In this document: positions 35,648 through 45,951 of the stretch, in pieces | How the letters are laid out: each line of letters begins with the position of its first letter | Numbering within the stretch: the first letter of the stretch is position 1 | DNA from: Linanthus parryae | Lineage: Eukaryota; Streptophyta; Magnoliopsida; Ericales; Polemoniaceae | Reading direction: 5' to 3' | Assembly: GCA_023055425.1 (NCBI GenBank) | Contig: JALGPY010000008.1 | Span: 8,008,501-8,072,500 of the forward strand | Length of the DNA stretch: 64,000 bases | Made by a program: the position numbers and the translations under genes | Notes under the pieces: model-generated | What the model was told of the DNA's origin: nothing | Database searches by the model: none | Seen by the model: only the letters and a program-made list of their open reading frames with translations

Positions 35648-36387
35648 ATTGGCTCTGAATAAATCGAAGAAACAATTTGTTGCATGCTGTAACATGGAGT
35701 ATTCTTCTTTGACATTTTCGTAAGAAACTGTAACTATATTCTCCTTTTTTGAGGAATAAATATGATTATAGACATTTGAAATATGTCATGTATTTCTAGT
35801 TACAGATAAATTGAATAAAGTCCATATGATACACAAATATGGATGCGTTCACATTTTCTTACTTGTACCGTTTCATTAAGAACTCCCATGTCATCATGCA
35901 GATACGATATGCACACAAGATAAAGCATGGTCGAGATCCAGAGAATTCATCTTCCTAGAACAAAAATGAAGTGGGCGGCCAAACCGGCTCACAGGCTCAA
36001 GCACCTTCATGGGTTTTTGAAACCGACTCACTGGTCAAGCAAATTCTTCAGTGTAAAATGAGACGAAGCTGGTCCAACCGGTCATACTGGTTCAAACGAG
36101 AATAGGACGATTTTCACTAGTTCTTGACCGGTATTTGCATGGACGGTCCAATTACAAAACTGGATTGGTCATGGACCGGTTCACCGGGCCGACCGGTCGA
36201 ACCAGCCTATCTAGTCCAACTATTAAAACTATGGCCTAAAGGACTGCAAGGTCAAGCATCAAGACCAAATTTCATAACGCGTTTAGACTTATTGGTAGTA
36301 TTATTCCTTGGTCATGAGGTCAACCTCAGAAGTCAAACGCACAAAGCACAAAACTTTGTTAATTTGTAATTTAAAGTCAAACTGTTA
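35648..36387. other. 3' flank of gene B with an ACCGGT-rich segment
   Basis: The 3' UTR ends near 35780. Between about 35975 and 36210 the words accggt, aaccgg and actggt recur in both orientations (for example tggaccggttcaccgg, gaccggtcgaacc). Such composition is common in unclassified plant DNA transposons, but I could not define termini. Confidence 0.4.
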
Positions 36388-36638
36388 CCACTCTGTTTCA
36401 TCTCTTTCACTCATTTGACTTGTTTGACTCGTATTTCAGTCACTTTGACTAGGTGATTTGAATTGCAAAACCATATGATTTTTTATAATGTTTTCTACCT
36501 GCTATGAAGCAACTTTTACTCTACAATGAAAAAATTATCAAAAATTGCATCATTTTGCTATCTAAATAACCGGGTCAAAGTAACCTGGTGAATAGCAGAA
36601 AAAAGCTAAATGGGGTGAAAGAGAAGAAACAGACGTGG
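36388..36638. mobile_element. Diverged Stowaway-type MITE (251 bp)
   Basis: The termini are CCACTCTGTTTCATCTC and, inverted, CCACGTCTGTTTCTTCTC, flanked by TA (36386-36387 and 36639-36640). The interior (gtcactttgactaggtgatt; atgaaaaaattatcaaaaat; gggtcaaagtaacctggtga) is the same family as the element at 8855-9114, with more mutations. Confidence 0.85.
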
Positions 36639-36894
36639 TATAATATTTGTCAGCAATTTGCCCTATATTTCTAGAAAAGTACGTAGTTGTGCTGATCACT
36701 ATGAGCCATCAAGTCAATCGCTTTGGACTATCTTCTCCTAAACCTGAGTTGCAAAAAATTTCAAATTAAAGGTCGTGCTGTCCTGCGGTCATGGGTCTGT
36801 TTTGAAATTTCGCACTTGTAGAGGGTGGAAATTAATGTCTTTTGATTTTTGTTGCAACATTGTGGTGGTATTTGTTATGATGACCCAAAAGTCT

Positions 36895-37170
36895 TGTTAT
36901 GACAAACCACCTCACGAATGAAGAACGAATAAAAGAAGAACATGGGATTTTACGTGATTTGCTAGCAAAAAAGTTTCGCTAACTACATCCACGGCGGAAA
37001 AGCACCCTTTATTTCACTAAGAGGAACAATTACACTCTTGTTTGCATATCTAGCAGAGAGCCTACTAGCTCCTTTATATAGTACTAGTGAGGAGGTGAGA
37101 ATCTCCTCACTTGACAATGTGGGACAAAAGACACACTCCACCGCCTCAACCATTCAAGTCATATCCAATA
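36895..37170 (-). repeat. 3' LTR of copia element 36895-41610
   Basis: 276 bp; the terminal CCAACA has decayed to CCAATA. Confidence 0.85.
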
Positions 37171-37319
37171 AATATCCACCTTGACTTGAAACCTCTCGTC
37201 AACAGCAGCTGCTCATCTTCTCGTAAATAAAACTACGTCTTCTCCGCACCTAATGTCTCTCGTCACAGAGACTCACTGGACCCCACCAGGTCCAACATGC
37301 CCCTAAGGGGCTCACTGGC

Positions 37320-40300
37320 TCAAGAAGTTAGCAATTCCAGACAATGCTGGAACTTGCTCTTCGGAACCGGCTTGGTGAACATATCCGCGGGGTTGTCAGC
37401 TATCCCCACCTTCTTCACCTTGATCCTGCTCTCGTTTCTCAGAAAATGATACATGGCGTCGATATGCTTTGTCCTTTCATGATGAACCTGGTATTTAGTC
37501 AAGCAAATCGCACTCAAGCTATCAAAGTTGACTATCGCTTGATCTTGAAGTAGGCCAAGATCATTGACCATACCTTTAAGCCATATTGCCTCCTTTGCTG
37601 CTTCCGTTAGAGCCATGTACTCCGCCTCCGTCGTCGAAAAAGTCACCTTGGGCTGTAGTGTCGCCTTCCAACTCACAACAGATGCTCCCAGAGCAAATAC
37701 ATAGCCCGTCATTGATCTTCTACTATCAACATCCCATGCATAGTCCGCATCCGAGAAACCAGCTACCAAGATGTCTTCATTAGCCCCATAACATAGGACA
37801 ATTTCTGACGTACCCTTAAGGTACCTGAATATGCGCTTCACCGCCTGCCAGTGGTCCTTCCCTGGTTGAGCCATAAAACGACTAACCACACTAACAGTGA
37901 ATGCTATGTCCGGTCGAGTACAGACCATAGCATACATGAGACTTCCAACTGAGCTAGCACATGGAACTTTGGACATGTACTCCTTCTCCTCCTCAGTCTG
38001 AACGGCGTACATTCCTAACTTGGAGTATCTATAGCTTTAGATGATAACATTCCAAATCTGCTCAAGATCTTCTTGATGTATCCCTGCTGTGACAGGAAAA
38101 GCGTCTTCTTCTTCCTGTTTCTATAGATCTCAACTCCCAATATCTTCCGAGCAGCTCCTAGATCCTCCATTTCAAATTCTGCACTGAGAGACCTCTTCAG
38201 TTCTCTAATGTCCTTGATATTCTGAGTTGCGATCAAAATATCATCCACATATAGAACTAGGTAGATACGCGATCCACTTCGCAACAACTTCTGATACACG
38301 CAGCAATCATACTCGCACTTGTGGTAGCCAATCTTCAACATGAAGTTGTCAAATCTCTTGTACCATTGCCTTGGAGACTGCTTAAGTCCATAGAGAGATC
38401 TTTTCAGCTTGCACACATATTCTTCTTTTCCGTGAACTTGGAACCCCTCCGGTTGACCCATGTATATTTCCTCCTCCAACTCTCCGTGCAGGAAAGCTGT
38501 CTTGACATCCAATTGCTCAAGCTCTAGGTCGTGGTGTGCCACTAAAGCTAGTAACACCCGGATAGAAGTATGTCTAACCACCGGTGAGAAGATCTCGTTG
38601 TAGTCAACTCCCTCTTTCTGACTGAACCCTCTTGCAACTATCCTTGCCTTATACTTGATGCCCTCCCCAGCTGTAGTTCCTTCCTTTCTTCTGAAGACCC
38701 ACTTGCAACTTACTATCTTCCTTCCCGCATGCAATTTAACAAGCTCCCAAGTCGAGTTCCTGATAAGAGTACATCTCTTCTCCCATTGCGGCAATCCACT
38801 GTGCTGACTCAGAACTAGATATAGCGGCCTTGTAGGTGGACGAATTGTCCTCTACCTCTTCAGCTACTGGTAATGCATATCGCACCATACCATCATCTCT
38901 GTATCTCGCTGGAGGCTTGATGACTCTTCTTTGTCTTCCCAACGCAATACTCTGATGATCCAGTTTCTCTGATAGAGACGCATCTTCACTATCAGACTCT
39001 TATGCTTCTTCCTCTTGGGCTTCTGGCGGTGGTGTAGGGATTTCGGAATCCTTGGGATCAGTAGGATTCGTTTCTCCCTCCACCTTCTTCTTTGCACCTC
39101 TAATCTCCACCTCCACGGAGTTCTTCAACATATGAGTCTCATTAAAGACTACACTTCTGCTAAGTATAATCTTGTTGTCTGCCCATATCTTGTATCCCTT
39201 CACACCTGTTCCGAAACCCATGAATACTCTGTTCTTAGATTTGGTTCTAGTTTGCCATCATCAACATGATAATAGGCAACACAACCAAAAACTCTCAAAT
39301 CTGAGTAATCCACTGCATTACCGAACCAGACTTCCATAGGAATCTTGCATCCTATACCTGTGTGCGGGCTCCGATTTATGAGATAGCATGTCATGGAAAC
39401 TGCCTCTCCCCATAAACCTCTAGAAAGAACTGCATACGAAAGCATGCACCTTGCTTTCGCTAAAAGTGTCTGATTCATTCTCTCGGCTACACCGTTCTGC
39501 TGTGGTGCGTGCCGAACGGTGCCATGGCGTGCTATTCCATGATCCTTGCAGAATCCATCAAACTCTGATGAACAGAACTCTAAGACGTTGTCCGTGCGCA
39601 GCCTCTTCACATTCTTTCCCACCTGATTCTCTACTAGTGTCTTCCACTTCTTAAATCTTGCGAAGGCTTCACTCTTGTGCTTCATCACGAATATCCAAGT
39701 CATCCTGGAGTAGTCGTCTATGATGCTTAGAAAATACATGTACCCGCCAATCGCCTCAAATCGAGATGGACCCCAGCAATCTGAATGGATATAATCAAGA
39801 GTACCTTTCGTTCTATGAACCGCCTTAGGGAACTTGCTACGATGTAGCTTCCCATACACGCAGTGCTCACAAAACCCTAGGCTCTTGGGCGCATGCCCGG
39901 TGAGATAGCCTTTCTTGTGAAGTTCCTTCATTCCAAGTTCTCTCATATGACCGAGCCTCATATGCCACAGCTTAGTTAGATCAGCTTCCTTAATCTCGGC
40001 TGAGACAACTCCAGCAAAACCTGTGATCGTCGAACCTTGCAACATGTACAAAGTCCCACTCTTGACTCCCCTGAGAATCACCTTAGAACCCTTGCATACT
40101 TGTAGATCTCCACATTCACCTTTGAAACTGTATCCCTTGTTGTCGAGTAGACTCAAGGAGATCAGATTCTTCTTAATAAGTGGCACATGTCCAAGGTACA
40201 TAACTTCCCATCTTTCGTCTTCAATCTAACTGAGCCGCTCCCAATCACCTTACAGACGGCTCCGTTTGCCATGTAGACAGAACCTCCATCCGTTTGGTCG

Positions 40301-40395
40301 TATGTCGAGAATAGCTCCCTGTTAGAGCAAATATGATAGGAAGTTCCGGAATCAAGGACCCAGGCATCTTGACAGTGCGTGACAGCATCCACCAT
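37320..40395 (-). pseudogene. Copia pol (protease, integrase, reverse transcriptase, RNase H), frameshifted
   Basis: Protease (AWVLDSGTSYHICSN, 40162-40395); integrase with its zinc finger (LWHMRLGHM...CEHCVYGK), catalytic region (DYIHSDCWGP, RLRTDNVLEF, RHAPQQNGVAERMNQTLL; 39200-40201); linker frames at 38736-39221; reverse transcriptase (LEQLDVKTAFLHGELEE, YVCKLKRSLYGLKQSPRQWY, LVLYVDDILIAT; 38015-38794); RNase H (RPDIAFTVSVVSRFMAQPGK, STTEAEYMALTEAAKEAIWL, ADMFTKPVPKSKFQ; 37320-38012). Breaks occur near 40200, 39260, 39000, 38740 and 38014, so the polyprotein is dead, though individual domains are well preserved. Confidence 0.9.
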
Positions 40396-40419
40396 TAGAA
40401 CGTAATAATCCTCGAATGA

Positions 40420-41185
40420 GTTACCTTGTTCTGCTACGGCTCCAGATCCATTCTGCCCCTGTTGACCTCGTTTCGGGCAATCTCTCTTCCAGTGCCCCTT
40501 TTCCTTTCAAAAGGCACACCCATCCTTGGGTAACTTAGAACTTGAGAACTGCTTCTTGTTCTTCTTACTCTGCTTGATTCCTCCCTTTGCCATCAGTCCG
40601 GAAGCATGGTCCTCTGTACCTATGCCTGCACCGGCGCAGTTCCCTAGCATGGAGCGCCGATCTGACCTCCTCTAGGGATAAGTTGTCCTTGTTCACTATG
40701 ACCGACTGAACGAAGTTCTCGTATGATGGAGGTAACGAGATCAATAACAAGAGTGCGACATCCTCATCGCCCACCTTCTTGCCAATATTACGCAAGTCTA
40801 AAAGAATTGTATATAATTGATCAAGATGGTCTTTGAGAGCCGTACCTTCGAGCATCCGCAAAGTAAAGAGCCTTTGCTTTAGCATCAACTTGCTAGTGAG
40901 ACTCTTTGTCATGTAGAGACTCTCAAACTTGAGCCAAAGACCTGCTGCTTCCTTCTGATATGCGACCTCGATGATCATGTCATCCGATAAGCACAACATA
41001 ATCGTTGCGTGTGGATTCTCCTCCAATACCTTGAACTCCGATGATGCAACATTCATGCCTCCCTTGTCCGCGGTCAAAGGTGCCCACAAGCCTTGCGATT
41101 TGAGCAAAGCCTCCATCTTTATCTTCCACAGACTGAAGCTGTTCGCTCCTGTGAACTTGTCGATCTTCAACATCGATCCGGACAT
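40420..41185 (-). pseudogene. Copia gag with disrupted zinc knuckle
   Basis: The frame from 41185 encodes the gag domain (MLKIDKFTGANSFSLWKIKM, AAGLWLKFESLYMTKSLTSK, YTILLDLRNIG, LSLEEVRSALHARELR) and shifts frame near 40630. In the continuing frame the CCHC zinc knuckle is C-A-F-stop-K-E-K-G-H-W-K-R-D-C: the second cysteine position is a TGA (40507-40509). This normally RNA-binding motif would be truncated. Confidence 0.85.
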
Positions 41186-41333
41186 CGTTCTTGGTGGATC
41201 TTAAACCCTATTCGCGTGCTCCACCTAGATCGCAAAACCCTAGCTTTGATTTCACCAAGTTGTGAAACCCTAGCTTTGCTATGCCTTGCTCTTGATCTTG
41301 AAACACCGCTAAACTCGAGCTCTGATACCAGTT

Positions 41334-41610
41334 TGTTATGACAAACCACCTCACGAACGAAGAACGAATAAAAGAAGAACACGGGATTTTACGTGGTTCG
41401 CTAGCGAAAAAAGTTTCGCTAACTACCTCCACGGAGGAAAAGAACCCTTTATTTCACTAAGAGAAACAATTACACTCTTGTTTGCATATCTAGTAGAGAG
41501 CCTACTAGCTCCTTTATATAGTACTAGTGAGGAGGTGAGAATCTCCTCATTTGACAATGTGGGACAAAAAACACACTCCGCCGCCTCAACCATTCAAGTC
41601 ATATCCAACA
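41334..41610 (-). repeat. 5' LTR of copia element 36895-41610
   Basis: 277 bp, TGTTATG...CCAACA. The TATATAGTACTAG region (about 41515) resembles its promoter. Confidence 0.85.
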
Positions 41611-41615
41611 AGTCT

Positions 41616-41804
41616 GCAAACGATATGTTCTGAAAATGGAAAACACTAACACTATCACTTCCAAAATGCAAAAAGATACCAGATGAGATATATAAATAGG
41701 AATGCAGTCCCATGCACGATGCTATTGAGTTTGTTCATGTGCTAACTAATGCTAGACATGGCTAAAAACCTTTGTTCATGTGCTAACTAATGCTAGACAT
41801 GGCT
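41616..41804 (+). pseudogene. Promoter, 5' UTR and first codons of peptide gene C, cut off by a LINE
   Basis: A TATA box (TATAAATA, 41691-41698) is followed about 100 nt later by acATGGCT (ATG 41799-41801), immediately before the LINE poly(A) tail. A 34-bp direct duplication (tttgttcatgtgctaactaa and following, ending catggct) occupies 41730-41763 and 41771-41804, so an identical ATGGCT also occurs at 41758. The remainder of the gene resumes at 48359 as tGGCTTCAAATAAG, matching ATGGCTTCAAATGAG of gene D. Confidence 0.72.
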
Positions 41805-41838
41805 TTTTTTTTTGAGAAGTGGGATTTCATTGAAAGAG

Positions 41839-44800
41839 TTAACCAGGAGCCATTACAAAATTTTGTTCTTTTCTAATACAATCCCTCAACCAAACTGGAA
41901 GTTGATTGCTGAAGAAGCTAAGCCTGCTTTCGTCCTCTTTTGCTCGGATATCAAGAAGGTGAGAAGCGTTGTTGGAAGGACGGGGAACAAATGAGAACTG
42001 GGTCTGCTGGAGTTTGCTTGCCATCTCCGCGATGTGTTCAACCATAACGCCAACTTCGGAGATATCATCGTCCCTCTGACCTCTTGTAGCTCGGCAAATC
42101 TGGTCGATAAGGGACTTTGCATCCCCTTCCAGGATCATCTTTGAACTTCTGAGCTCTTTGCTACGAACAAGGCCTTCATGTGCCGCCATGGCTTCCACGT
42201 GCTTCGCTGACAGGCCCGAAGTGAGTGGGAAAGAGAACCCGGCGACAACACCTCCGGTACAGTCTCGTATAATCACCCCCACACCTCCTTTTCTAGTAAT
42301 AGGACACCACGCGCCGTCGAAGTTTGTCTTTAACCACCCCGTGGGAGGTTTCTTCCATGGTTGTGGCTGAGAGGTCAAGCTGGTCGGGTTTTTATGTGTG
42401 CCTTTCAAGGTTTCCATCTCTCTTATCGTTCTGCAGATGGCTTCGTAGATTTGCTGGGGATTAAGTGGATTGTTTCGGAAGATAGCACTGTTACGTGCTC
42501 GCCACAACCACCAGATGGTGACAGCAAACGGCAGCAGTTCTTTGCCATTTAGGGTTTCCAGCCAATGAGATGCCCAGTGGGGGAAAAAGGATGGATTCAC
42601 CTTCAAGAAAGCTCCAAACTCCACCTTCTCCCAAACACTTCTCGCAATCGGGCATAAACTTAACACATTGGAGACCGATTCCCCCAAGCAGCCACATGCA
42701 TAGCAGAAGTTAGGAACCTCTATGTTACGTCTTCGAAGATTATCCACTGTTGGAATGCCGTTGTTCAAGCATCTCCACAGGTGGTTTTGAAATTTCGACG
42801 GAATCTTTAATCTCCAAATTTTGCTAACATCTTTCACATGGGCATTTGAAGGACCCTCCGGGGACATCTCGTTGGATCTCTTTGCAAGCAAGTATCCCGA
42901 CTTCACCGTATATATACCCGAGTCAGTATAGTGCCAAATAAGGGCGTCTTCACTTTCCCCAGCCGGCAGTGGGATACGCTTGATCTCGTTAACGTCAATA
43001 ATGGCGAGCTGGTCTTCCAGGGCTTGGGCGTTCCACGTCTTGTCTGTATTGATAAGTTCGGCAACCTTCAATTTTGGGTTTCTTGGTTGGACAAAGGTTT
43101 TTAGTGATGGTTCCCGTGGGATCCACTTGTCCGAGACATTGATTTTCTTGCCGTCTCCCACTCTCCATCGCAAACCTAAGTCCAATAATTTCCTCCCAAG
43201 AAGGATACTCCTCCATGCGTAGGAAGGTGCACTACCCAAATCAGCTTGTAAAAAATCCTTGTTCTTGTAATATTTGGCTTTTAAGACTCTGCTAAGTAGA
43301 GAGTTGGGGTACCTGAGAATTCTCCAACTTTGCTTTGCCAACATCGCATCGTTGAAGATTTTTAGATCTCTGAAGGCCAACCCTCCCTGTTCTCGCGATC
43401 GCTGGAGCCGATCCCACTTGATCCAGTGTATACCTCTCTGCTTCTCTGCTTTACTCCACCAAAACTGTCTGATAAGTTGTTCCATCCTGTACCAAACACT
43501 GTCTGGAAGCTTGAAACAGGACATCGCGTACGTAGGGAGGGATTGTGCAACGGCACGAATAAGAACATCTTTACCTCCCACCGAGAGAGACCTCTCCTTC
43601 CATCCCTTAAGCTTTGAGATAAGGCGTTCCACTAGATGATCAAAAGTGATCACCTTCTTCTTCCCCATAGTCGTGGGAAGGCCTAGATATTTCTCGTACT
43701 GATCTACCTATTTGACTCCACATTGATCCATGATCTTCTTCTTCACTGCAGCAGACGTGTTGGAGGAGAAGACCAAGGCTGATTTGCTGAGGTTTAGTTC
43801 CTGACCCGAAGCTCATCCATAACCGTCAATAATTTCCATTAGCTTTGCAATATTCTCCGTTTTAGCCTGTGTGAAGAAAAGACTATCGTCAGCAAAGAAA
43901 AGACGTGAAACAACGGGTCCTCCTCTAGAATTTGTAACCCCCTCGAGATCTCCTTCTTCAACAGCACCAGACACAGCTCTAGAGAGCATCTCACTGCAGA
44001 GGAGGAAGAGGTAAGGGGAGAGAGGGCACCCCTGTCTCAATCCCCTCTCTGGCACAACCTGACCCATGATCCGACCGTTCCTGACAAAACTGTAGGAGAC
44101 CGTCGTAACACAATTCATAACAGAGGAGATAAATTTGGGACCGAAGCCCATATGGGACATAACTTCTTTGAGAAAATTCCATTCTACTCTATCGTAGGCC
44201 TTACTCATATCCACCTTGAGAGCCAGGCAGCCTTCCTTACCCTTTTTACGAGTTTTCAGAGAGTGAATGACCTCGAAAGCTGTCAAGATGTTGTCAGAAA
44301 TCAATCTTCCCGGCACAAAGGCACTCTGATTCTCAGCAATAAGACCCTGCAGTACTGTTTTCAGTCTATTGGCAATAGATTTAGAAATGATCTTGTAAAT
44401 TACATTACAGAGACTAATGGGACAGAAGTCGCTAGCTGTTCGGGGCTGTTTGGTTTTCGGGATTAGAGCAATTAAAGTTGAATTGAAAGATTCAACGCTC
44501 TGCCCATTATTGAGTACTTCAAGACATACCTTGGTAACTTCTTCTCCGACCAAGTCCCAATGTTTTTGGTAGAACCCTGCCGTGAACCCGTCCACACCCG
44601 GGGCTTTGTCCGGCCCCATCTGGAATAATGCTCTAGCGACGTCTTCACCAGAGTAGTCCGCATCAATCCGGTTTCGATCATGGGCCGAGAGGATTTCGGC
44701 TGAATAATGGAGCATGGGGCCAATCTGCTCCATTGTGGGATTTGTCGAAGAGAAAATCAGCGAAAAGTACTCTTCGAGGCAGTGGGTTATTTCATCATCT

Positions 44801-45951
44801 TCCGTCATCCACACACCACTGCTATTCTCTATCCCATGAAGAGAGTTCCGGGCTCGTCGCACTGTGGCTTTTTGGTGGAAAAAGCGTGTGTTCCTGTCTC
44901 CGTGTTGCAGCCAATCCACTCTCGCTCGTTGTTTCCACATTATCTCTTCCCGTTCCATGATCTCATTAAGTTCTTGCGTGACTTCCTTGGACTGCCGGAG
45001 GCATTCTGCCGACTGATTGCTGCTGCCGAGGGCTTCTAACTGCTCCAGCAGCCTCTCCTTTTTTCGTGAAACGCTGCCAAACACCTCAAAGGACCACCTA
45101 GAGAGGTGACCCGAGAGGCTGCTGAGTTTATCGCCTAAAGATAGGCCTTCGGAGTTACGCCATTGATCCTCAATGGCTGGTTTGAAATCTTCGTGACGGT
45201 ACCACATGTTTTCGAAGCAAAACCTTATTCTTCCCTTGCTTTTCTTTCTTTGTAACCACTCGATCAATAGAGGAGAGTGGTCCGAGTTTGGGCCAACAAG
45301 ATGAGTAACTTTTGCTCCGCGATACACGTCTAGCCATTGCAGATTACCCACGGCTCGGTCAATGCGTTCCCGGATATTATCATCATCCGCTTGGCGGTTC
45401 GACCAAGTGAAGGGATTTCCCGCAAACCCTAGATCAAAGAGTTCAAGATCCTGAAGTACATCATTGAAATCTTGTACCTGGCTAAAACTTACATCTCTGC
45501 CTCTTTCCTTCTTTGCAAAGGACTTTATAGCGTTGAAGTCACCCGCTATAAGCCATGGGCAAGTAGGAGTGGGAGCCAATCTCCTAAGCAAATCCCAAGA
45601 ATGTCTTCTTTCTTCTCTCACCGGATCCCCGTAGAATCCCGTGAACTTCCACATTTTTCTTGACTCAACTTCTTCAGCAGTGACGTCCATATGATGTTGG
45701 GTAGAACTATGTAGGGTAATGTTCACCATGTTTTTCCACATGATCGCTAACCCTCCCTTCTTTCCAACCGCATCAACGTAGAAGCCACTTGCAAACCCCA
45801 TCCTTTTCCTCACGATTTCCATATCACTAGATTTCAACTTCGTCTCCATGAGAAAGACTAGTTGATGGGCATGACGTTTGGTGACATCATGTAAGGAACG
45901 AACTGTGTCGGGGTTCCCCAGTCCCCGCACGTTCCAACATAGAAGATTCAT
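41839..45951 (-). pseudogene. LINE ORF2 (endonuclease, reverse transcriptase, RNase H), 1371 codons with two nonsense codons
   Basis: One continuous frame starts MNLLCWNVRGLGNPD. An AP-endonuclease-like domain covers about residues 1-230 (FLMETKL, WLIAGDFNAIKS, VGPNSDHSPLLIEW). The reverse transcriptase follows (DKAPGVDGFTAGFYQKHWDL, LIALIPKTKQP, FVPGRLISDNILTAFEVIHS, GLRQGCPLSPYLFLLCSEML, RLFFADDSLFF). The zf-RVT region (FCYACGCLGESVSNVLSLCP) and a C-terminal RNase H (WLKTNFDGAWCP, GGVGVIIRD) end the protein. Stops interrupt it at codon 713 (TGA, 43813-43815) and codon 748 (TAG, 43708-43710); otherwise there is no frameshift in 4.1 kb. Its ATG overlaps the ORF1 stop (ATGA). Complete domains with only two point lesions indicate a fairly recent copy. 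Confidence 0.92.

Larger units (their letters stand above)
36895..41610 (-). mobile_element. Ty1/copia retrotransposon, minus orientation (4.7 kb), decayed, inserted in the promoter of peptide gene C
   Basis: LTRs at 36895-37170 and 41334-41610 both begin TGTTATGACAAACCACC; the element is flanked by the perfect 5-bp duplication AGTCT (36890-36894 and 41611-41615). A tRNA-Met primer-binding site (TGGTATCAGAGC on the minus strand) adjoins the right LTR. The LTRs differ at about 16 of 277 positions, so it is older than the chromovirus at 52683. Its right end lies about 80 bp upstream of the TATA box that belonged to gene C. Confidence 0.92.

Noticed and set aside
41758..41790. ATGGCTAAAAACC start upstream of the LINE as an intact small gene
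   Set aside because: It reaches a stop after ten codons and is part of a 34-bp direct duplication of the gene C start region.
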